A stretch of DNA of 64,000 bases from contig JASWHV010000002.1 in the NCBI GenBank assembly GCA_030760725.1, forward strand, positions 65,713,900 to 65,777,899. The letters run 5' to 3'. The translations under genes were made by a program, and so were the position numbers. The notes beneath the pieces were generated by a model. That model was given only the letters and a program-made list of their open reading frames with translations, searched no databases and had not been told where the DNA came from. Every line of letters starts with the position of its first letter. Within the stretch, counting starts at the first letter, position 1. This stretch comes from Neostapfia colusana (lineage: Eukaryota > Streptophyta > Magnoliopsida > Poales > Poaceae). Below, in pieces: positions 46,620-58,094 of this stretch.

Positions 46620-47003
46620 CAACATCACAGGCGGTTCTTAATTAATAGCAGCCTGTGAAAACAATGTCTTTGCCCAAGCGACTCTTCATTAAAAATTGCT
46701 TGTGATGTTTGAACCAGTACAGACAGTTCTTTATTAAAGGCCGCCCGTGAAAATCATGTATTTACCCAGGTGGTGGTTTATTAAGAACCGCCTGTGAAGT
46801 TTGTCACAGTACAAGCGGTTCTTTATTAATAGCCGCCTAAGAAAATATTGTATTTAACTATACAGTTGTTTGTTAAAAACCGCCTGTGAGGTTTTGACAT
46901 CATAGGCGGTTATTGTTTCATTCGTCACCACATACGCATTTCTTTGCGGACCGCCTATGTTTGAAAAATTGAGGCGCCTGTGAAAATACTTTTTGTAGTA
47001 GTG
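46620..47003 (+). repeat. CACTA-B right subterminal repeats and terminus
   Basis: AGGCGGTT and CCGCCTGTGA motifs recur about every 30-45 bases to the terminus. The last bases, TTTTTGTAGTAGTG, are the complement of CACTACTACAAAAA. Confidence 0.92.
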
Positions 47004-47006
47004 TAC

Positions 47007-48413
47007 GTCGGTTAGGATGAATTGTGCATTAAGTCTAGATGTTTGATACTACTCTTGCATGACCAGAAAACCTATGGAGTACTTGGGTAAATGTCCTTCC
47101 ACCGTGTAGAAACTGCCATGCTTAAGTAGGACTCGGTAGAAGTCGAGTGGCTGGATGCTACTCGAGAGTATTGGAAATTGGGAGCACCAGAGGATTGGTT
47201 CAAAAAAAAGTTGTTAGTAAGTTGAAATGAGACCGGGCAGAGTGTAGGGGCAACAGGACATGGGGGCCTGGGTGCTTAGACCTCTCCGTGTCGATTGAGG
47301 ACCGATCCGTGTGCAGCCCTGCTGAACAAGTTTGAACGTACCGAAGGCATATCGGATATGTGGGCCCCGGTAAACCGATGTAACCTAAACCTCCGGGCGT
47401 CGAGGTATAGCACACCGATTTATAGGTGTAGGTTGAGTGCAACAAGGTGGAAATCTGCTAATGGGCATAGAGAGATGATCCGTGTAGGGAACCTCCAGTC
47501 CGTTTCGGTGCGACCGGTTCGATGTTTGGGCTGTTGGGTGAAAGGTTGTCCCGCACGACATCAGTGGAGCCTGCTGTGCAGCTCCGAGTATGGGCGTACG
47601 TTGACATGCTATTCGGGTATCCCTGCAGGTGTATAACGAGTCGATTCGCCGTCCCTCACGGTTATGAGTACCGCTTGTTCACTGTGTTGTGACGTAGAGG
47701 TAACTTGCACTGAGATAAGGATTAATCACCATTGGTTCAAAGTTGATACTAGTAATGTAATGTTATCTCTTGTGAATAGGCTAGTGCATCGAGTCATTTT
47801 CACCATGAGCTAGTTACATCGGGAGAAAGCGTTTCTTGTTTGATTGTGGACTTCCGATGTGAGGTGCCCAAGGTTATGCTTAATTTGATGCTAATAACAC
47901 CTGAAAGTAAGGATCCATTTTTAGGCGAATCCATATGCAATGTACTATCCTATGTTATGTTTTTACCATCATGTAGAGTTTCATGATTAGGGCCGACGGT
48001 TAAGTCTTACTGAGCGCTATGCTCACGGATACTATACGAGTTGTTTTACAGGTACGAACACTACGCTGCTGAGTACGGTTGTCCAATGAGACTCGGAAAT
48101 CTCCGAGTGGTAAACTCATGGAAACCCCTGCCGCTGGTACTACAATCGTGTTGCTAGTGAGAAGGGTCCGCGAGCTGGACGTCTTCTCTATTGCTTAGCA
48201 TAGATATGAGACGTGAGTTGTATTCGTCTTCCGCTGTATATTATTTTGAGAAGTATTTGTAAAATCAACACTTTGTAAGCTTCCGCTTGTTTTATGTAAT
48301 ATGATGCTTTATTATGTGTGCTGTTGGGTGCCGCATCGCACGGCACCACCCAATGCAATTCCCGGGCGAGAGGCACGGCCTCGTGACACGGGTGCCGGTG
48401 GCCGTCCTTCAGA
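47007..48413 (+). repeat. Gypsy A 5' LTR, right part
   Basis: This continues the LTR after CACTA-B and aligns with about 54487-55894. It ends CCTTCAGA where the partner ends CCATCACA, so the terminal CA has mutated. The imperfect palindrome ACTCGGAAATCTCCGAGT lies at 48091-48108. Confidence 0.93.
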
Positions 48414-48416
48414 GCG

Positions 48417-48428
48417 TGGTATCAGAGC
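48417..48428 (+). other. Gypsy A primer-binding site
   Basis: TGGTATCAGAGC, 3 bases after the LTR edge, matches initiator methionine tRNA. The spacer GCG is the same as in Gypsy B. Confidence 0.93.
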
Positions 48429-50044
48429 CGCATTGATAATAGCACACGGAATAAGGATTGTATTACGACAAAAACATAGGATACGGTGAGGAAACGGTAT
48501 TAGGCTCACATAAGGACTATAGTAGTATAGTTACTTAAAGTGACATGACTAACATACTTGTTATATTTTGATTATGTAACGACGCACCTACGCTCAGGTA
48601 AGCATGATAAGGAACGCTACCGAAAGCGATTCAATTTCGGTTAGCTCCCCTGACGAGGAAAGTGGTTTAGGGATAGGTCTCACAGCTTGGTGTGAGACGT
48701 CAATATGAAACTCTTGGACTCTTCATGTTCCTGAGTTCATATGAAACGCTGATCCCTATCGTGCATTAGGCAAGCAAGTGGAGACCCCATTGTGTGGTCA
48801 GTAACGCGATAGAGTGTTCGTCTGAAAATAGCCCAGAAGGACATACGCAGTGCTTGCCATCTGCGTGCCCTGCAGGGCAGTAGGTGGTATCTGTTGGGGT
48901 GATAAAATTCCCAACTGTGACAACCCATTTGAACTCTACTCAGGTTTCCCGTCGTGTGGTGTGAAAACACGATCACGTACCTTGAGGCGTCGCTTAACTC
49001 AAGGTCGGCCGTATGGCAATGATACGGGCGTTTGTATTTACTTTCAAATATGGACCTGCCTGAAATGACAACAACCTTTGAGTGCAACACTATTGAGTGT
49101 TCTTCTGCAGGTGCTAATCATGAAACCGTAGTTCGAGTAGAACACGTTTGCGAGTGATCGTCTTAGTGCCACGTATGCATACATATATGCCGGTATGATC
49201 CGGTTAGGATTTTATTTGGTGAGGAACGTAGTACCGTCATATCTCTTACGGTGCATTGCCACCGTACTACACTTGATAATTTTCTTTCCTCCAAGAAATG
49301 ATTAATGACTAACTTTCAAACTAAAAAGGGAAGTTGGAAAACACATATTAGTTACTGAGCTCTTCATTTGAACTAAGTTTCAAAGGAGAGATTTGCTAGG
49401 CTCCATTGGATCTAAAAACAGAGTGCTCTGTTTTTGGCAGGAATTCTTGCTGGAACTTTGGCAGAGCATAACTCTGAATAGCTTTAACCAATTAGGGTGT
49501 ATGATACAGTTATGCAAAGATATTTAAGTGCTCTACAACTTCTCTGTAGACTCCCGGAGCAGAATCATAGGCAAAATTGGTAGAAAGTTCAGATGAAGGT
49601 AAACTGTTCAGAACCAGGACAGCAGTAAAAACCTCTCTGGACCTTTCTGTTTTTAGGCCATAACTTTCTGTAGAAAAATCTCTAAAAATCCTATGATACA
49701 CCGTTGTAAAGGTTATGAAATTTGCAACATTGTTGTAGTTTAAAGTTGGTTCAGATTCTTATTGTAATTGCATACATAACTGTGATAAAAATAGCCACAT
49801 ACAAAGAAGATGCTGGCAAATTTTGTCCAGGAATTCTGTCAACTTTGAGCAATCATAACTTTTGATCCAGAAATGATCTAGAGGCATATGAGTACTCATT
49901 GGAAATATGCTGAAGTTAACTTTAACTTTGTTATTCAACTTGGGTTATGAAAATGCTATTAAACTGATCGAAATCTGGGTTAGGACAGACGGGTCTGTTC
50001 TGCACAGCAAAGAGGGCTAGTTAGGTCTACCACACGGAAGTGAC
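48429..50044 (+). other. Gypsy A leader and gag remnant without open frames
   Basis: This is homologous to the Gypsy B leader (28601-30168, inverted). No Gag-like reading is visible. The part around 49300-49950 is AT-rich and LTR-like (for example GGCAGAGCATAACTCTGAAT). Both elements keep the layout, so the gag-less state probably predates their insertion here. Confidence 0.6.
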
Positions 50045-50840
50045 TAAACCCGAGGATATTCCAGTGGTATGTGAATACCGATGTGTTTCCGATGAGTTAC
50101 CGGGCAGACTGCCCAATGAGACGTCAAGTTCGAGATTGAATTGGCACCGGAAACAACACCGATTTCACGAAGGCCGTACGAGATGGCATCCAATGAACTA
50201 GCGGAGTTGAAGGAGCAACTTAGTGAACTTATGAGCAAAGGTTTTATACAAAAAAGCTCATCACCTTGGGGTTGCTCTGCGCTGTTCATTAAGGAGAATG
50301 ACGAGACACTAAGATCAAGTGTTGATTATCATTCACTCAATGCCGTCACTATAAAGGACAATGAGGGTACTCTATGGTTTAAAGACCGTATAGTTACACC
50401 TCGTAATATGAAGCTATACTGCCGGAAATGTCACACACCGCTGAAGTGGTGTGAGTACGGCAGAAGGTTACTGTTAAGGGTTGGTTAGTCAACAAAGCTG
50501 ATGACCGAGTTCGAACAATAGAAGTGAACTCGAAGGCTGAATAATCCCGACAGAAAAGCTACGAGGATCAATGGCGTAGACCATTGCATTACGACGTCGG
50601 AGAACACATTCATCTTCGTGTGTCTCCGATAAAAGGAATTCACCGGTTCGATGAAAAGGGGAGATTTTGCTCCCCAAGCTTTAGATCCACTTGCTATCAC
50701 GAAAAGTGCGGACCCGTAGACTACCGGCTGGAACTACCGGCATGTATTGCGGGTGTCCATGACATAGTCATGTGTCACAGCTGCGGAAGTGCCTCAAATT
50801 TACCGCTGCTGTCCGCACCTAAGAAATCGACGAGTTGAAA
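50045..50840 (+). pseudogene. Gypsy A pol remnant: RT N-terminus joined to integrase ends
   Basis: The reading begins with the pre-RT block (EDIPVVCEY, DELPG), then RT N-terminal motifs (APETTPISRRPYEM, ELAELKEQLSELMSKGFI, KSSSPWGCSALF, NAVTIKDN). It jumps directly to the integrase zinc-region start (EGTLWFKDRIV), then, after decayed sequence, to the integrase C-terminal block (DVGEHIHLRVSPIKGIHRF, CGPVDYRLELP, AGVHDI). Most of RT, RNase H and the integrase core are deleted. One frameshift lies near 50118 and stops lie between the later pieces. Confidence 0.9.
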
Positions 50841-51090
50841 CCAGGTCATGCCTGCACTGAGAGACCGATTCAGACTATTGATGGAAGCATCCGGAACACC
50901 TGGAATCGGGCATTAAGCTTTCACAAGGGGCTGTGGAGTAATCATACCACGGAGGAAACAACGTGAAAAGTAAAGATTACCTCTGCATGAACTATCCGGA
51001 ACTTTTATCGTCGAACAGTTTTTAATTACCTATCCCGTCTTGTTCTTCCTTTAGAATCTTGGGACGAGATCCTTTTTAAGGGGGGAGGAA
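50841..51090 (+). other. Gypsy A 3' internal end with polypurine tract
   Basis: This contains decayed chromodomain-region sequence and the plus-strand primer TTAAGGGGGGAGGAA (about 51076-51090) that directly abuts the 3' LTR. The block GGGACGAGATCC just before it is also present, inverted, in Gypsy B (about 26684-26695). Confidence 0.85.
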
Positions 51091-54000
51091 TGTAAAAGTC
51101 CCAAAACCGTGAATGCAAAGAAATGGATGTTTGAGCATCATTGTGTTTCGGGTTCATAAAAAAGGGACTTGTTTAAATTTTTCCACATGTGATAATGCAC
51201 ATGAGTGTCCCACCACTCTAGCCTAGGAGCAATTGAGTGTGGGGGACAAAGTTAATTTAAAACCATGTGTAATCTCTCATGTGCAAGGAGGGAAATGAAA
51301 TTCGGAGTTTGAACCCAAAGTGTTCAACTTAAAGATCAAATTTGGGCAACAAATAGTAATGCAAACTGTTGTGCTCAAAACCTCATTTGCAGCAGCCAAA
51401 CCAGAAATCAAGTTTCATTGTTGAATTCCTTGGGTCCAAATTGGTGGGGAGGCAAGGTCTCATGAAGTTTGGAGATTGTTTTGCTACCCATTTCTCAAAT
51501 GGACTTTAAATGGCATAGGAATTCAACTACAAATTCAAATGGGAATGAAACTTGCTCTAGTATCCAAATGGAGTTCAGATTGTAGCCCCCACAACTGAAT
51601 TCGGTAATTTACCAACTTGGAGAAAATTTGAGAGAATAAGGGGGACAGTGGGGCCCACAGGTCATAGAGACAACTAGCCTTGCCCCCTAAGTCTCCATTC
51701 CCTGTTTGCCACGGAAGCAAATAAGTCGGTTCCCGGATACCGCGTCAACCAGCGTGTGCCACCGAGGAAAGTGTCACCGCCACCTCAAGAGCAAACTCCG
51801 GCTTGTTTTTCTTGCCCTTATCGGCTCACACCGGGAGCTCGTCACCTCACAAACCGCCTCACCCTAGCCGCTCATTCATTATCATGTGTCCCTCGACGAA
51901 AACTCGTCCGCACGCGAGGCAAACTTTACTAAGTGATTCGGTCCACCTGCCAAATTTGGGAAGAATGTGAGCAACCAAGAGGGATAAGGAGGGGGGTATA
52001 AAGGTGGGACCCACATGTCATTGGAAGGGAGACTTGCAACTGAAGTAATTGAGCTGTTGTTTCTCTGTTCCCACTGAAGCAACCGACGTAGCCCTGTTCA
52101 GACACGAACTCGAACAGAGCCATTCTCCGGGCGCCACCGAGTGTAACAACTGGCCATGTCCCTATTGATTCACCCGTGCTGGAGAGCAGCTCGTGGGATG
52201 TTATCGCTCGGTGTGATCCGCTTCCCCAGTGACCGAGCCCCTGTTCGTTGCTTTCCCTCGCACAAGCACAGAAACCCGCCGCTCGCCGCTCTCTCCGCAA
52301 TACAAGCGGGGGCCGGTAAATGCAGCTGCACAACGCCTCTCCGAACCACAAAATGGTACTGAGTGATCACCCTCCATAACCTTGGCATGAAAACGCTCAA
52401 TTCTCGGGCTCGGGGACGCTGCTCGGGTTGTTCTTTACAGCGGCCGAGTTCTACCGCCACTAGGTGCTCACGTGGACAAGGGAACCGAGGAGCTTTCACG
52501 CCCGAGCTAGGACACCGAGAGGAGTGTCGGGGCTCCCTGCTACTCCTCGCTAAAACTCATCTCAAGTCATGATCTCCCGAGCGAGAATTTGGCGATTTAC
52601 TCTCGGCGCATACAAAGTGACCCAGGGTGAGAATTCCTCCAAATTCGATTGCAATTCTTGTTTTTAGGCCACCATATCATGCACATGTGGACTAGACTGG
52701 CTAGCAGTCAAGTTCCCTTCACAACTCTGGCTAGAAATTGCTTGTACACGAGTTATTTGACGTTTTCGGAGCTCAAGCATGGCAGCACGTCTCGGGCGTA
52801 CGGTGAAACCATAGTAGCCGACCTTCCCGACCTTGATTGGACTCATGTCGAGCTTCCACGAGTTCCACCGGTGCTTTAAAGCCAAAAACCCGAGAGCTTG
52901 GGGGGGCTAGGACCGCTGGGCGACGGTGCCGAACCTCTCCCGAGGCCGCCGCACGTCGCCGGCACATTTCCAGTCCCCTAGCGCCCACACCGAGCCCACA
53001 ACCAAGTTCCCCGACCCCAAAAACCCCCGTGTGGCGAGTCTCCGGCCGGGAACGCGCGGCCGGCAAGGCGCCGCCTCGGTCCGATGAGGGGAGCGCGCGC
53101 GCGGGAAGAAAAGGCCGGAGGAAGAAGAAGGGTGGGGCTGGCCCACTAGTCAGTGAGTGTATTTTTAACCCGGATCGAATGTGGCTTTGGATCATGTGTG
53201 GCTGCGTGTGGGGTAACCCTGTAGTCCCTGTGTCCTCGAGTTTCATTGGCTGAGATTTAAAACGTGGGCTCAAGTCCTTTTCAATAGCAAAACAATTCCA
53301 GTTTTAGCTCAAACTTTGGAAATTCATAACATGGTGTAGGAAACTCTAAATTGGGTGATTCAAACTGGGTTGGATTCATTTTGCAAAGATCTATCCAAAT
53401 GTGAACCCCAATTTGTATTAAAGTCAATAATAAATTATGGATAATTCTTTTAAGTTTTTCTGAAAAAGAATTATTGATGGAGTTTGGTTCAGCCAAAAAT
53501 TCTCAAATCTTGCCAGAATATTCTTTAGGATATAATTGAAATTTCAACAATGTTTCAGCTCATTTGGAGTTGATTTGGGTAGGAATTTCCAGAGTACAAT
53601 CTGCTGTGCTCAAAATCATCCAGAAACTTTTTCAGAAAATGATCTTCCTTTGTAAAATCAGTTCTGGAAAATCCTTATCTCCAAAAATCATGGGAAAATT
53701 CAGACATTTTCTATGAGCCATACTTTAAATGGTAGTTCAATTGATTGGGCATGAAAATGCACATTACTTCAGAATTAATTTCTTGTAGCATAATTTCTTA
53801 TAGAATTATTCCGAAGGAACTACTCAATGAAAAGCCCTGAATTTTAGATCAAATTACTTTCATGTGACCAGTAACTCACATGTAATGTTTCAGATCAAAT
53901 TGAGCATTGGATCTACCTGTTCCTGTTCTCCATGCTTATGTATGTGAGCAACACATAGATAATTATGGTGGGAATTATGGGAGACAATTTCCACCCACAA

Positions 54001-55894
54001 TAGTTGCAATTTGGCAAACTAAGTCTCTGTGTAGTGTATGAATTATTATAAAAATTTCAAAGTCATTGGAGATCAGGACCTTTAGTTCCTTTCAAACCAT
54101 TTCAACTCATGTCACATGTCCATTAGGAACCATGGAACATGTTAATGGAAATCCTTATGGACAGGTGGTTTTTCACTAATTCCTCTGCACAACAGGGACA
54201 AGAACTTCATTTTTAGTACTACCAAACAGTTTCCTGTTATTAATTATTCGAGTCTTTATTTCTTTAAATTGCATTATAAGAACATGTGCGTATACATATT
54301 AATAGCACTTACGATGGAGACAATCAATGGAGAAGATCGACGGAGTGATTCCATTGAAGTGGTTCAGTTGATCAAGCCGCAAGGGAGACAAGACTCTAAC
54401 TGAAATATATACTATTAGACCCTGCAAAACAAGCAAGCCCTGGTTTGCATTTAACTGCCACTAAGTTCTTACTTTGTATACACTACGTCTGTTAGGATGA
54501 ATTGTGCATTAAGTCTAGATGTTTGATACTACTATTGCATGACCAGAAAACCTATGGAGTATTTGGGTTGATGTCCTTCCACCGTGTAGAAACTTCCATG
54601 CTTAAGTAGGACTCGGTAGAAGTCGAGTGGCTGGACGCTACTCACGAGTATTGGAAATTGGGAGCACCAGAGGATTGGTTCAAAAAAAAAAGTTGTTAGT
54701 AAGTTGAAATGAGACCGGGCAGGGTGTAGGGGCAACAGGACATGGGGGCCTGGGTGCTTAGACCTGTCCGTGTCGATTGAGGACGGATCCGTGTGCGGCC
54801 TTGCTGAACAAGTTTGAACATACCAAAGGCATATCGGATATATGGGCCCCGGTAAACCGATGTAACCTAAACCTCCGGCTGTCGAGGCATAGCACACCAA
54901 TTTATAGATGTAGGTTGAGGGCATCAAGGTGGAAATCTTCTAACAGGCATATAGAGATGCTCCTTGTAGGGAACCTCCTGTCCGTTTCGGTGTGACTGGT
55001 TCGACGTTTGGACTGTTGGGTGAAAGGTTGTCCCGTACGACATCAGTGGAGCGTGCTGTGCAGCTCTGAGTGTGGGCGTACGCGATGTGCTATTCGGGTA
55101 TCCCTGCAGGTGTATAACGAGTCGATTCGCCATCCCTCGTGGTTATGAGTACCGCTTGTTCACTGCGTCGTGACGTAGAGGTAACTTGCACTGAGATAAT
55201 GATTAATCACCATTGGTTTGAAGTTGATACTAGTAATGTAATGTTGTCTCTTGTGAATAGGCTAGTGCAAATTCGAGTCATTTTCACCATGAGCAAGTTA
55301 CATCGGGAGAAAGCGTTTCTTGTTTGATTGTGGACTTCCGATGTGAGGTGCCCAAGGTTATGCTTAATTTGATGCTAATAACACCTCAAAGTAAGGATCC
55401 ATTTTTAGGCGAGTCCATATGCAATGTACTATCCTATGTATGTTTTTACCATCATGTAGAGTTTCATGATTAGGGCCGACGGTTAAGTCTTGCTGAGCGC
55501 TATGCTCACGGATACTATACGAGTTGTTTTGCAGGTACTAACACTACGCTGCTGAGTACGGTTGTCCGATGAGACTCGGAACTCTCCGAGTGGTAAACTC
55601 ATGGAAACCCCTTCCGCTGCTACTACAATCGTGTTGCTAGTGAGAAGGGTCCGCAGGCTGGACGTCTTCTCTATTGCTTAGCATAGGTATGAGACATGAG
55701 TTGTATTCGTCTTCCTCTATAGATTATTTTGAGAAGTATTTGTAAAATTAACACTTGTAAGCTTCCGCTTGTTTTATGTAATATGATGCTTTATTATGTG
55801 TGCTGTGGGTGCCGCATCGCACGGCACCACCCATTGTGATTCCCGGGCGAGAGGCACGGCCCCGTAACACTAGTGCCGGTGGCCGCCCATCACA
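51091..55894 (+). repeat. Gypsy A 3' LTR
   Basis: This intact LTR of 4804 bases starts TGTAAAAGTCCC, ends CCCATCACA and is followed by AACAA. The CACTA-B empty site is at about 54482-54486. It contains a GC-rich core (about 51700-53150), the CATTGGCTGAGATTTAAAA block near 53246, and an imperfect palindrome at 55574-55591. Differences from the 5' LTR are mostly single substitutions. No coding gene is recognised. Confidence 0.95.
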
Positions 55895-58094
55895 AACAAG
55901 CGGTACTCATAACCTCAAGGGACGGTGAATCGACTCGATATACACCTGCAGGGATACCTGAATAGCACGTCACGTACGCCCACACACAGAGCTGCACACA
56001 ACACGCTCACCCCATGTCGTACAGGACAACCTTTCACCAAACAGCCCAAACGTCAAACCGGTCACACCCAAACGGACAGGAGGTTCCCTACACGGAGCAT
56101 CTCTATATGCCCGTTAGTGGATTTCCACCTTGCTGCCCTCAACCTACACCTATAAATTGGTGCATTATGCCTTGACGTCCGGAGGTATAGGTTACATCAG
56201 TTTATCGGGGCCCATATATCCGATATGCCTTCGGTACATTCAAAACTTATTCAGCGGGGCCGCACACAGATCGGTCCTCAATCAACATTAACAGGGCTAC
56301 GCAGACAAGATTTCCTCTTACTGCATCCTAGCCCCTGCCTAGTCTCATTTTTCTTGCTAAAGTTATCTCACATCACTTGAACCAATCCCGTATGACAATC
56401 CTATACCGGCGAGTAGATTCCAACTACTCGACTTGTACCAGAGTCTATAAACATTAAGCACAGCAAGAACTACTCAAGGACTTAGACACTTCCCTCACTC
56501 TTATTGGAATAATCCAGTTATGCATTTGGGGTTTCATCCATTCTACACCTAATGCATATACATACCTCAAGCTAAGTGAATATAAAGCAGAACTTTATAA
56601 AACATGTTAAATGCAAGCCGGGGCTTGCCTTGTTGCTTCTGGGCAGATGTTAGTGTGTCCTCCGGAAGTAGGAAGTCCAACACTTCCGGGGTCTCCTCGC
56701 ATTCAGCGACTACACGTGATGAACTCGATCGATATGTCAATTTAAATGCAATGTGTCGAATTTAGTATATAAAAACTATAACTCTAGCTAGACATCCCAT
56801 TTGGCTCTGAAATTTTTACTGTGGTTTGGTGAGAACCTAAGCAGAGGCTTGACCACGTTTCATTTGAAACAAAGCCTAATTGAGCTCTACCCAAATAAAA
56901 GTTAAAATGGTCATTACTAGAACTTCTAAGGATTTCCTGGATTTTCATGGATCAAACCATTACTTTCTGGAAACTAGAGTTTGAGATGGTTCTAATGGAG
57001 CTGGTTTCATGTAATTTGAAGAATCCTCCTAGAGAAAGTTATGCCCTAATAAAGATTTGAGAAAATCTGAAAAATGTTTCTGTACATTTTTCTATTTTCT
57101 CAGGGCAGTTCACTTAATAACACCATTAGGGGGACTAAATGAACTTGGATGGATCTGAAATTTTTCCTGTGAGTCAAGGATTTTCAAATAAACATCCTAG
57201 CAAAATTTCAGAATTTTCCATAAAAGAATTCTCTAGATAAAATTCCCCACAGTTTAAATTTAGGGAATTAATTCTGGAAAAATACTAAGTTTCATGAGCT
57301 GAAACTTATTTTGCTGGATAGTACTCGAAAAGCTGAATCCAACAAAATTTGGTTCACAAAATTTGGAGCTTCCTAGCAAAAGTTATAGCTAGTTGAAGTT
57401 TGAACAAAAATCTGAAATTCAAAGAAAAGTTTAAACCCTGCACATGGGCCCCACCACGCGCGTTCTTCTTCCTCGGGCGCGCCCGAGCTCAGGTGGCGGT
57501 GCTCTCCGGCGAGGTCCGCCGGAAAGGGCTTCCCGGCCTCCTCTAGGGCTAAAACTCGCCTCCCCTGCCTATCAGAACACGAAGAACTCATCTCCGGGGT
57601 CGGCCGAAGCTCTAGGTGGCTGGAAACTGGTTGGCGACGGGCCGCGGCTACGGAGCAACTCCGGCGATGTCGCCCGGCTCCTACAGAGGCTCATTCCTAG
57701 CAACCCTGGGCTCTACAGCTCCGTGGTGACATGGTAACCACGGATATGGCGCCGGTTCACCATGTAAATGGCCGGAGATGGGAGCTCACCGTCGACCTAG
57801 GTCCAATATCGGCGGCAACTCGAGAAACTTGAAGAGCAGGGCCTAAACTCGACGGTTTTATGATTTTTGATCCCATATGGCCATGGGAACGTGTAGAACG
57901 TGTGTGTAGCTTAGCATCCGATGTGGTGGACTAATCACCACGAATTTTGGAGTTTTGAGCGACTCGGTTCTATGAACACCAAAAAGGAAATGGGGAAATT
58001 CTCCCTCGACAGTGCATGAAAGGAGGAGCGGTTTGCACCGATATGTCAAGCACCTTAGGGCGGTCGGTTCTTATTGTGATTGTCAGCCACGATA
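55895..58094 (-). repeat. LTR C, continuation (minus strand), cut by LTR D
   Basis: This continues the LTR broken at 17684. On the minus strand it matches central LTR parts of Gypsy A near 54900-55170 and, farther in, LTR D (for example about 57000-57200 against 60080-60280, inverted). It ends in a GC-rich part at 58094, where a new LTR start appears. The 5' end of LTR C is not in the window. Open frames here have no recognisable protein. Confidence 0.87.

Larger units (their letters stand above)
21095..47003 (+). mobile_element. CACTA-B: large CACTA transposon carrying Gypsy B
   Basis: The left terminus is CACTGCTACAATAAG and the right terminus, on the opposite strand, is CACTACTACAAAAAG. 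A 3-bp TAC duplication flanks the element. Without Gypsy B it is about 13.3 kb. It holds left and right subterminal AGGCGG arrays, a leftward Transposase_24/DUF8039-like/Ulp1-like gene, a rightward TNP2-type transposase, a central roughly 750-bp tandem array between the two genes, a Copia pol fragment near the leftward gene start, and a 173-bp tandem repeat at the transposase 3' end. Its subterminal motif differs from that of CACTA-1 and CACTA-2, so it is another family. Both genes have coding breaks, so it is probably non-autonomous now. Confidence 0.94.
17685..55894 (+). mobile_element. Gypsy A: Tekay-like chromovirus with nested insertions
   Basis: The element has a 5' LTR at 17685-21094 plus 47007-48413, an internal region at 48414-51090, and a 3' LTR at 51091-55894. 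Once the CACTA-B insertion is removed, the 5' LTR is about 4.8 kb, the same as the 3' LTR. Both LTRs start TGTAA(A/G)AGTCCCAAAACC. A 5-bp AACAA duplication flanks the whole. The primer site TGGTATCAGAGC (initiator Met tRNA type) at 48417-48428 and the polypurine tract ending at 51090 are present. The inside is only 2.7 kb and lacks intact gag and pol, so this copy must have depended on proteins supplied in trans or decayed after insertion. Long LTRs, this primer site and the related chromodomain in Gypsy B point to the Tekay/Del lineage. Confidence 0.93.

Noticed and set aside
52773..53273. 166-residue minus-strand open frame in the Gypsy A 3' LTR
   Set aside because: In the other LTR (19327-19881) the same stretch is broken into different frames, so it is not maintained as a protein.
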